Assembly (NCBI GenBank): GCA_041752455.1
Contig: JBGSWL010000079.1
Span: 1-10,207 of the forward strand
Reading direction: 5' to 3'
Length of the DNA: 10,207 nucleotides
Source of the DNA: JBGSWL01 sp041752455
GTDB lineage: Bacteria > Pseudomonadota > Alphaproteobacteria > Rhizobiales > Rhizobiaceae
Part shown: piece by piece, positions 1 through 4,524 of the stretch
How positions within the stretch are numbered: the first letter of the stretch is position 1
How the letters are laid out: every line of letters starts with the position of its first letter
Program-made: the position numbers and the translations under genes
Notes under the pieces: generated by a model
The model's database searches: none
The model's input: the letters and a program-made list of their open reading frames with translations, nothing else
Told to the model about the DNA's origin: nothing

Positions 1-697
1 CGGTTCCAAACCGGGTGCCTATGGCGCGGGCCTGCAGGCGCTGATCGACGAGGGCGGCTGGGCGGAGCGCGCCGACCTCGGGGAGGCGTTCATCATTTGG
101 GGCTCTTATGCCTACGGCGCCGCAGACGAGGGGGTTGCCGAGCGGGCGGTTTTCGAAGACCGGCTGCGCACGGTCGAGGCGGTGGTGCAGAACCAGGACA
201 ATCGCGAGCACGATCTTCTGGATTCCGACGACTACTACCAGTTCGAGGGTGGCTGGACGGCTGCGGTCGAAGCGATCTCCGGCCATCGCCCGACGGTTTA
301 TCACAACGACCATTCGCGGCCCGAGCGGCCGATCATTCGCACGCTGGAGGAAGAAATCGGCCGGGTCGTGCGGGCGCGCGCGACGAACCCGAAATGGATC
401 GCCGGGGTTATGCGGCATGGCTACAAGGGCGCCTTCGAGATGGCGGCGACGGTCGACTATCTGTTCGCGTTTGCGGCGACGACCGGCGCCGTGCGGGACC
501 ACCATTTCGAGGCGGTGTACAACGCCTATCTCGGCGACGAGGCCGTGCGCGCGTTCATCACGGACAAGAACCCGGATGCGCTGACGGAAATGGCGGCCAA
601 ACTGCTGGACGCCATCGACCGAGGGTTGTGGACACCGAAGAGCAATTCGGCACGGTTTGACCTTGAGGCTTTGCGCAGGCCGGGCGCGGACGCTTGA
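1..697 (+). CDS. cobN: Cobaltochelatase subunit CobN, C-terminal end (5' part outside window)
   Basis: This is the C-terminal 231 residues of CobN, the large subunit of the ATP-dependent CobNST chelatase, which inserts cobalt into hydrogenobyrinic acid a,c-diamide in the late-insertion (aerobic) B12 pathway. The reading frame is open from base 2 to a TGA at 695-697. Family signatures are clear in order: PGAYGAGLQ near the window start, then RADLGEAFIIWGSYAYG, NREHDLLDSDDYYQFEGG, and RATNPKWIAGVMRHGYKGA followed by FEMAATVDYLFAFAATTGAV. These belong to the conserved end of the CobN/magnesium-chelatase H family. The frame shows no damage and the C-terminus looks natural. The gene that would normally be expected next, cobO, begins only at 1947; two toxin-antitoxin modules lie between. 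Magnesium chelatase ChlH/BchH is an alternative within the superfamily, but the surrounding cob genes favour CobN. Confidence 0.96.
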   Translation, partial: GSKPGAYGAGLQALIDEGGWAERADLGEAFIIWGSYAYGAADEGVAERAVFEDRLRTVEAVVQNQDNREHDLLDSDDYYQFEGGWTAAVEAISGHRPTVYHNDHSRPERPIIRTLEEEIGRVVRARATNPKWIAGVMRHGYKGAFEMAATVDYLFAFAATTGAVRDHHFEAVYNAYLGDEAVRAFITDKNPDALTEMAAKLLDAIDRGLWTPKSNSARFDLEALRRPGADA

Positions 698-713
698 GGT
701 CGGGCAGGCTTTG

Positions 714-734
714 ATGTACATGAATGTGTACACA
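714..734 (+). promoter_or_regulatory. YefM-YoeB type operator (two TGTACA palindromes)
   Basis: Two palindromes lie just upstream of the antitoxin: ATGTACAT at 714-721 and TGTGTACACA at 725-734. Both have a TGTACA core (715-720 and 727-732), and the core centres are exactly 12 bp apart. From memory, the E. coli yefM-yoeB operator has adjacent long and short palindromes with TGTACA cores at that spacing, so this is a strong autoregulation site. The second palindrome runs into the Shine-Dalgarno sequence AAAGGAG (734-740). A weak promoter guess is TTGAGG (694-699, over the cobN stop) with TACATG (717-722), 17 bp apart; this would place the -10 within the first palindrome. The operator match is seen directly; the promoter is a guess. 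Confidence 0.8.
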
Positions 735-746
735 AAGGAGCGTCAG

Positions 747-1001
747 ATGGGCCACACCAATGTCAGCGACTTCCGCCAGAATCTGGCCGCCCATCTCGAT
801 GAGGTTTCCGAAAGCCGGGCTCCGCTTTTCGTGACGCGCGGCAAGGGCAAGGGTGTCGTCGTGATTGCCGAAGACGAATATGAAAGCATGGCCGAGACGC
901 TGCATCTGCTGGCCAGTCCGGCCAATGCCAAGCGGCTCCGGGAAGCGGTCGCGGAATTGGACGCCGGCGGGATCACCCAGGACCTGATCGAAACTGAATG
1001 A
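747..1001 (+). CDS. yefM: Antitoxin of the Phd/YefM family
   Basis: This 84-residue protein is the antitoxin paired with the YoeB-like toxin that follows. Phd/YefM proteins bind their operator through an N-terminal fold and wrap a flexible C-terminal tail around the toxin. The family pattern is visible: an N-terminal VSDFRQNLAAHLDEV helix (residues 6-20), a strand region APLFVTRGKGKGVVVIAEDEYES (25-47), and an acidic, helical tail ending ETE. The start at 747 is chosen because AAAGGAG (734-740) lies six bases upstream and the protein then begins as family members do. Longer in-frame starts would run through the operator and the end of cobN. The stop overlaps the toxin start as ATGA (998-1001), so the pair is translationally coupled. 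It is expected to repress its own promoter together with the toxin. Confidence 0.93.
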   Translation: MGHTNVSDFRQNLAAHLDEVSESRAPLFVTRGKGKGVVVIAEDEYESMAETLHLLASPANAKRLREAVAELDAGGITQDLIETE

Positions 1002-1267
1002 AACTCGTCTGGTCGCGCCATGCGTGGGAGGATTATCTCCACTGGCAGGCGGCGGATCGGGCGATGGTTGAAAAGATCAACATCCTCATCCGTGAATGTC
1101 TGCGAACGCCGTTTGCCGGAAGCGGAAAGCCGGAGCCCTTGAAGGGCGAATTCAAAGGGTTCTGGTCGCGCCGGATCACGCAGGAGCACCGTCTGGTGTA
1201 TCGGGTGTCCGGGGCAGGCGAAATGCAGGCATTGGAAATCGCCGCATGCCGGTATCACTACGGATGA
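998..1267 (+). CDS. yoeB: Toxin YoeB, ribosome-dependent mRNA interferase
   Basis: This 89-residue protein closely follows E. coli YoeB along its length: MKLVWS at the start, DYLHWQ (12-17), RTPFAGSGKPEPLKG (36-50), GFWSRRITQEHRLVY (54-68) and the ending ACRYHYG. YoeB binds the 70S ribosome and cuts mRNA in the A site. The catalytic residues known from the E. coli enzyme are all present: Glu46, Arg65 and the C-terminal His-Tyr (His87, Tyr88). The toxin therefore looks active rather than decayed. A few extra residues (about 70-78) lie in the loop before the last strand compared with the E. coli protein. The start overlaps the antitoxin stop by four bases. The stop is only three bases from the end of the convergent vapC, and no terminator fits between them. 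Confidence 0.95.
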   Translation: MKLVWSRHAWEDYLHWQAADRAMVEKINILIRECLRTPFAGSGKPEPLKGEFKGFWSRRITQEHRLVYRVSGAGEMQALEIAACRYHYG

Positions 1268-1270
1268 GTG

Positions 1271-1669
1271 TCAGCGGCCAGGCTCGGCAGGGGCCTTGTT
1301 CGGGACGTAAATGACCCCCGGAAGACCCTTGAAATGGGCGTCGCAGGTCAGGAGGTCCGCGTCAAACGCCAACGCCGAGGCATAGAGGATGGCATCGGCT
1401 GTCGCGAGCTTGTGCGTTCGATGGATGTCGGCAGCACGCATCGCCAAGCCCATGTCGAGCGGGGATTCGATGCATTGGCTGGCAAAGGCAAGAAAGCGGT
1501 TGCGCGTTTCTTCATCGCTCTCTCGTCCGATCCATTTTGCCACTTCCAGAATGACGATTGTCGGCAGCACGATTTCGGCCTGATCCTGCGGCACAAGGTC
1601 CATCAGCGGTTCGGCGGCTTCACCGTCTGCCAGAATTTCCACCCAGACCGACGAGTCGATCACCCGCAT
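1271..1669 (-). CDS. vapC: PIN-domain ribonuclease toxin VapC
   Basis: This 132-residue protein has the PIN-domain layout of VapC toxins, which are magnesium-dependent ribonucleases that cut specific RNAs. The acidic active-site set can be read directly: Asp5 in MRVIDSSVWVE, Glu42 in VILEVAKW, Asp92 in TADAILYASAL and Asp110 in LLTCDAHF. All four are intact, so the toxin is probably functional. The start codon overlaps the stop of the upstream vapB by one base (TGATG on the minus strand, 1671-1667), which couples their translation. The C-terminus (VPNKAPAEPGR) ends three bases from the convergent yoeB stop. The exact RNA target cannot be inferred from sequence. Confidence 0.93.
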   Translation of the reverse strand: MRVIDSSVWVEILADGEAAEPLMDLVPQDQAEIVLPTIVILEVAKWIGRESDEETRNRFLAFASQCIESPLDMGLAMRAADIHRTHKLATADAILYASALAFDADLLTCDAHFKGLPGVIYVPNKAPAEPGR

Positions 1670-1881
1670 CAGAAACGGTCGTTCCGGTCACGGAGATCGG
1701 CCGTGTCGGCACCTTTGGCGACCCCCTTGAGATTTTTCAGGGTCGGCACGGGGACAAGCAGCCAGCCGCCCTCTTTCGGAACAAAGGCGAATTTCTGCCC
1801 CGGTTGCCAGTGTTGGCTTTCGCGCACCGATTTCGGTACGGATATCTGGAACTTTGACGAGAGGGTCGCGAGATTGCTCAT
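1669..1881 (-). CDS. vapB: Antitoxin VapB, AbrB/SpoVT-type DNA-binding protein
   Basis: This 70-residue protein begins MSNLATLSSKFQISVPKSVR, a swapped-hairpin AbrB/MazE-type DNA-binding domain (about residues 4-47, including PGQKFAFVPKEGGWLLVPV). A short tail (48-70), rich in charged residues, would bind the toxin. The length and arrangement are usual for VapB. The start is supported by AGGA on the minus strand at 1894-1891, nine bases before the ATG. An overlapping alternative beginning at 1888 is in another frame and lacks the domain. The gene is divergent from cobO, sharing only a 65-bp spacer that holds a 12-bp palindrome likely to be its operator. Confidence 0.9.
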   Translation of the reverse strand: MSNLATLSSKFQISVPKSVRESQHWQPGQKFAFVPKEGGWLLVPVPTLKNLKGVAKGADTADLRDRNDRF

Positions 1882-1892
1882 CTTGCATTTTC

Positions 1893-1904
1893 CTGATCGA
1901 TCAG
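1893..1904. promoter_or_regulatory. Palindrome, candidate vapBC operator
   Basis: A perfect 12-bp palindrome CTGATCGATCAG lies between the divergent vapB and cobO genes, directly upstream of the vapB ribosome-binding site. AbrB-type antitoxins commonly repress their own operon through palindromes in this place. A weak minus-strand promoter may be TTGCAC (1943-1938) and TACATT (1920-1915) with 17 bp between, which would place the palindrome just downstream of the transcription start. The palindrome is seen directly; the operator role and the promoter are inferred. Confidence 0.45.
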
Positions 1905-1946
1905 AGTTTGTAAGAATGTAGTCCCTTGGCGGAGAAGGTGCAAGAG

Positions 1947-2567
1947 ATGACCGACGAGACCCCTGACGACAGCGCCCGGCATGCCCAGAAGATGGCCAAG
2001 AAGAAGGCCGCGCGCGACAAGATCATGGCGACCAAGACCGATGAGAAGGGCCTGGTGATCGTTCACACCGGCAAAGGGAAGGGCAAATCGACGGCGGCAT
2101 TCGGGATGATCTTCCGGCACATCGCCCATGGCCGCAAATGTGCAGTGGTGCAGTTCATCAAGGGCGCGATGGCGACCGGTGAGCGCGACCTGATCGAGCG
2201 GCATTTTTCCGACCTTTGCGCTTTCCACACGATGGGCGAGGGATTTACCTGGGAAACGCAGGACAAGGCGCGCGACATGGCGGCGGCGCAGGCGGCCTGG
2301 GAAAAGGCCAAGGACCTGATCCGCGACGAGAGCAACCTGATGGTGTTGCTCGACGAGATCAATATCGCGCTGCGCTATGACTATATCGCGCTCGCTGATG
2401 TTCTGGCGTTTCTGGCCACCGAAAAGCCGCCGATGACACATGTGGTGCTGACCGGGCGCAATGCGGCGGAAGACCTGATCGAGGCGGCGGATCTGGTGAC
2501 CGAGATGGAACTCATCAAGCATCCGTTCCGGTCGGGCGTGAAAGCGCAGGTCGGGGTGGAGTGGTAG
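1947..2567 (+). CDS. cobO: Cob(I)yrinic acid a,c-diamide adenosyltransferase CobO
   Basis: CobO transfers the adenosyl group of ATP to the reduced cobalt of corrinoids, forming the Co-C bond of coenzyme B12. The 206-residue protein is the usual length. It has a basic N-terminal helix (about 10-30) and a modified P-loop GKGKGKST (43-49 region, after IVHT). Further family signatures are VVQFIKGA (67-74), LMVLLDEINIALRYDY (131-146), VVLTGRNA (166-173) and the ending KHPFRSGVKAQVGVEW. The ATG at 1947 is preferred over an in-frame TTG at 1926 because GGAGAAGG (1931-1938) sits eight bases upstream of it. The gene is cut off from cobN by about 1.25 kb of toxin-antitoxin genes, so it must rely on read-through or on its own promoter in the short spacer after vapB. 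I see no strong promoter there. Confidence 0.96.
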   Translation: MTDETPDDSARHAQKMAKKKAARDKIMATKTDEKGLVIVHTGKGKGKSTAAFGMIFRHIAHGRKCAVVQFIKGAMATGERDLIERHFSDLCAFHTMGEGFTWETQDKARDMAAAQAAWEKAKDLIRDESNLMVLLDEINIALRYDYIALADVLAFLATEKPPMTHVVLTGRNAAEDLIEAADLVTEMELIKHPFRSGVKAQVGVEW

Positions 2568-2606
2568 GCGCCGCCCGCCGGAGGACTGGCAGCGCCGTGC
2601 ATCAGG

Positions 2607-2777
2607 TCAGACCTTCTTGAGAATGTTGCCGAGCATCAGGACGACATAGGCGAGAAGCGCGACATAGACCGATTCGACCGGAACGAAGTTCACGACATCG
2701 AGTGCCATCAAGAGGGCGACGATGGCGATGACGACGGATGCGATGAAAATCGGATTGGTGGGGGCGCTGAGGTTCAT
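2607..2777 (-). CDS. Small two-helix membrane protein, unknown function
   Basis: This 56-residue reading frame starts MNLSAPTNPIFIASVV and ends GNILKKV. It contains two hydrophobic stretches, about residues 9-29 and 35-52. Between them is a short polar turn (DVVNFVPVES), and the C-terminus carries two lysines, so it reads as a small hairpin protein of the inner membrane. An AAGGA sequence (2793-2789, minus strand) about 11 bases upstream can serve as ribosome-binding site. It lies 83 bp downstream of the permease on the same strand and may be co-transcribed with it. It ends 39 bp from the convergent cobO. I do not recognise the family. The regular transmembrane pattern argues for a real gene, and the other reading frame here, a basic His/Arg-rich string, is not credible. 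Confidence 0.7.
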   Translation of the reverse strand: MNLSAPTNPIFIASVVIAIVALLMALDVVNFVPVESVYVALLAYVVLMLGNILKKV

Positions 2778-2860
2778 GGTGCGTGGATCCTTGTTTCAAT
2801 GGATCTGCATGGACACATTCGCGCATCGCGGAATTGACGTGGGTAAGCAGCCACGCCGTT

Positions 2861-3613
2861 TCAGGTCACAAGCAACCGGATCGCGAGCGCAACGCAGGTG
2901 ACAACCAGCAGCGGGCGGACGATGCGGGCGCCGCCCTTCATGGCCAAAGAAGCGCCGAGCCCCGCGCCGAAGAACTGCGCAACGCCCATCACAAGCCCTA
3001 TCTTCCACAGAACGGCACCGGCAAGCACGAAACCGACCAGTCCGCCGACATTGGAAGCGAAGTTGAGAAGTTTGGTGTGGGCCGTGGCCTTCAGCATGCC
3101 GAAACCGGCAAGCGCGACGAAGGCCAGCATGAAGAACGACCCGGTACCGGGGCCGAACAAGCCATCATAAAAGCCGATGGCGGGAACCACGCCGACCATG
3201 AACCAGAACGGCGACAGGCGCTCGGCGCGATCTCCATCGCCAAGGCCGCGCTTGAAGCCGAAGTACAGTGCCATCGCGATCAGAAGGAATGGCAACAGCC
3301 GCTCGAGGATCTGCCCAGGAAGCACAGTGGCAAGTCCTGCGCCCACCAGCGCTCCGGCAAAGGCCAGTCCGGCCGAAGGCAACTGCTTGCGAAGGTCCAC
3401 ATGGCCCTTGGCCGCATAGGCGAGCGCGGCCGATCCCGAGCCGAACAGGCCCTGCAGCTTGTTGGTGCCGAGTGCCACGACCGGTGGCACGCCGGCCAGC
3501 AGCAGCGCCGGCACCGTGATGAGGGCACCTCCGCCGGCGATGGCGTCGACAAATCCGGCAATGAAGGCGGCGATTGCGAGAAGGGCCAGAATCTCGCTAG
3601 GTTGGTCGAGCAT
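2861..3613 (-). CDS. TSUP-family (TauE/SafE, YfcA-like) membrane permease
   Basis: This 250-residue multi-pass membrane protein belongs to the TSUP (formerly DUF81) family, whose members move sulfur compounds or organic anions such as sulfite, taurine breakdown products or sulfoacetate. It follows E. coli YfcA closely: AGFVDAIAGGGALITVPALL (19-38), ALGTNKLQ (47-54), IGFYDGLFGPGTGSF (146-160), KATAHTKLLNFASNVGGLVGF (175-195) and the final IRPLL-like segment. Two halves with matching motifs fit the family's internal repeat. The substrate cannot be told from sequence. The ATG at 3613 is the only reasonable start, since an in-frame stop lies five codons upstream. There is no clear Shine-Dalgarno sequence, and the start codon abuts one arm of a perfect dyad. 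Its presence next to B12 genes may be incidental. Confidence 0.9.
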   Translation of the reverse strand: MLDQPSEILALLAIAAFIAGFVDAIAGGGALITVPALLLAGVPPVVALGTNKLQGLFGSGSAALAYAAKGHVDLRKQLPSAGLAFAGALVGAGLATVLPGQILERLLPFLLIAMALYFGFKRGLGDGDRAERLSPFWFMVGVVPAIGFYDGLFGPGTGSFFMLAFVALAGFGMLKATAHTKLLNFASNVGGLVGFVLAGAVLWKIGLVMGVAQFFGAGLGASLAMKGGARIVRPLLVVTCVALAIRLLVT

Positions 3614-3636
3614 GCTTTCGTCTGATCACGAAAGCA
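3613..3636. repeat. Perfect 9-6-9 dyad between permease and terB-like genes
   Basis: TGCTTTCGT (3613-3621) and ACGAAAGCA (3628-3636) are exact reverse complements separated by CTGATC. The left arm begins at the first base of the permease start codon. It could be an operator for a dimeric regulator, or an RNA hairpin that hides the permease start, which lacks a Shine-Dalgarno sequence. No T-run follows, so it is not a typical terminator. The structure is seen directly; the role is inferred. Confidence 0.55.
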
Positions 3637-3639
3637 GGA

Positions 3640-3659
3640 CGGGTGCAATCTCGCACCCG
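3640..3659. repeat. Second dyad (7-6-7) upstream of the terB-like gene
   Basis: CGGGTGC (3640-3646) and GCACCCG (3653-3659) pair perfectly around the spacer AATCTC. It starts four bases after the first dyad and has the same 6-base spacer length. It would form a stable hairpin in the leader of the terB-like gene, 22 bases before its start codon. It may be regulatory, or chance in GC-rich DNA. Confidence 0.4.
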
Positions 3660-3681
3660 CCGCTTGTTGGAGACATTGTCC

Positions 3682-4098
3682 ATGCCTCAAGGAATTCTGG
3701 ATCGGCTCAAGGGCATGCTGGAGCGCGACAAGACCGTGCAGATGGTGGCCAATGACCCGACGCTGACGGCAGAGCTTCTGTTGCTGTTCCGCATGATCCT
3801 TGCCGATGGCGCGGTGCAGACCGCCGAACTGGCGGTTTTCAAGCGCATCTGCCGCGATGTCTTCGGTCTCAACCCGGACGCGATGGATGGCGTCTACAAA
3901 TATCTCGAGGACTATGCCTACGAGACGACGAACGAGCAGTCGGTGGCGATGTTTGCCGGCCTGCCGGTCGAGCGGCGCAAGATGCTGCTCGACAACATGA
4001 TCGCGATTGCCGAATCCGACGACGAACTCGATCCCGACGAGTTGCGGCTTTTGGGGCGCACAGCAGACATGCTGGGCTTTGACATCAAAGGCAATTAA
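3682..4098 (+). CDS. TerB-like (tellurite-resistance-type) protein
   Basis: This 138-residue, cytoplasmic, all-helical acidic protein resembles the TerB/DjlA-N domain family, which binds metal ions and is linked to stress and membrane-associated complexes. Features are LTAELLLLFRMILADGAVQTAE (28-49), in which the ADGxxxxxE turn is typical, and a second acidic turn AIAESDDELDPDELRLL (108-124). These two motifs pair in the TerB fold as a likely metal site. There is no signal peptide or transmembrane segment. The ATG at 3682 is preceded by GGAG (3669-3672), nine bases away. A GTG at 3643 in the same frame would lie in a hairpin and is less likely. No other ter genes are present, so a tellurite role should not be assumed. 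It is divergent from the permease and followed by a 237-base non-coding stretch. Confidence 0.78.
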   Translation: MPQGILDRLKGMLERDKTVQMVANDPTLTAELLLLFRMILADGAVQTAELAVFKRICRDVFGLNPDAMDGVYKYLEDYAYETTNEQSVAMFAGLPVERRKMLLDNMIAIAESDDELDPDELRLLGRTADMLGFDIKGN

Positions 4099-4335
4099 TG
4101 ACGGCAGGTCGCTTGCGGGCTCTTGAATGTCGCTTGGTCCGTTGACCGGGTGGTGGCGCATGGATAGTTTGGTGCCGTTGCCGGTGGTGCCGCCTGATGG
4201 GCGGCCGGAACGGTGTCCGATCCACGTTGACCCAGACCGGGAGCGTTGAAAGGGACCGCCGGGCTGACTGACCTGTCTTTCTCGGGCGGGCGGATTGCTG
4301 GTGACGTGTTTGAACCGAACCAGCAGGAATACTTC
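4099..4335 (+). other. Non-coding leader before the cbiX operon
   Basis: No credible gene lies in these 237 bases. They contain a GC-rich hairpin, GCCGCC (4189-4194) and GGCGGC (4200-4205) with a TGATG loop, embedded in repeated GGTGCCG-like strings. They end in the Shine-Dalgarno AGGA (4325-4328) of the next gene. The promoter of the long downstream operon is probably here, but I cannot point to clear -35/-10 boxes. One stretch (about 4260-4277, GGCTGACTGACCTGTC) loosely resembles the B12 box of cobalamin riboswitches. The rest of that aptamer is not recognisable, so no riboswitch is called. Confidence 0.4.
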
Positions 4336-4524
4336 ATGAAAACCGTTTCGCTTGCCGCCGCCAACCTACTTACCGTTGCCACCACGGCTTTTGCCCATCC
4401 GGGTCATGTTGATGCTGCCGGTGGTCACGACCATTGGTTGGCCATCGGCGCCGGTGCTGCCGCCTTGGTCATACTGGCCGGCGCACTCGTCGCTGCACGC
4501 CGTTCGGCCAAGCGCGCGCGCTGA
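4336..4524 (+). CDS. Small secreted/membrane protein with HPGH N-terminus (DUF6732-like)
   Basis: This 62-residue protein has a signal-peptide-like start (MKTVSLAAANLLTVATTAFA). A likely cleavage site after Ala20 would leave a mature N-terminus HPGHVDAAGGHDHW, rich in histidine. A transmembrane segment follows (about 35-54, LAIGAGAAALVILAGALVAA), then a basic tail RRSAKRAR. The topology suggests a histidine-bearing periplasmic end anchored in the inner membrane, suited to binding a transition metal. From memory it resembles small proteins annotated DUF6732 in Rhizobiales. The stop overlaps the cbiX start by one base (TGATG, 4522-4526), so its translation is coupled to the cobaltochelatase. 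A cobalt-handling role is inferred from this and is not proven. AGGA at 4325-4328 supports the start. Confidence 0.75.
   Translation: MKTVSLAAANLLTVATTAFAHPGHVDAAGGHDHWLAIGAGAAALVILAGALVAARRSAKRAR

Noticed and set aside
657..746. Longer start for the yefM antitoxin
   Set aside because: It would read through the end of cobN and the operator. The ATG at 747 has a strong Shine-Dalgarno and fits family length.
1926..1946. TTG start for cobO at 1926
   Set aside because: The ribosome-binding site GGAGAAGG lies downstream of this TTG and is properly spaced for the ATG at 1947.
2567..2596. Terminator between cobO and the small membrane gene
   Set aside because: Only a 5-bp GGCGC/GCGCC match with a long loop and no T-run is present.
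2602..2826. Alternative minus-strand frame over the 56-aa membrane gene
   Set aside because: Its product is a His/Arg-rich string without structure, while the neighbouring frame encodes clean membrane helices.
2838..2855. Hairpin after the permease gene as a terminator
   Set aside because: It is a 5-bp stem with an 8-base loop and no U tract, too weak to call.
3280..4161. Antisense frame over the terB-like gene and part of the permease
   Set aside because: It runs through two well-supported genes and the intergenic dyads with no domain features. It is open because of GC-rich codon bias.
4160..4300. Cobalamin riboswitch before the small HPGH gene
   Set aside because: Only about 10 of 16 bases match the B12 box. 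The conserved CCCGCAACTGT-type core and the GCCACTG segment are not found in order, so it is left as a weak hint.
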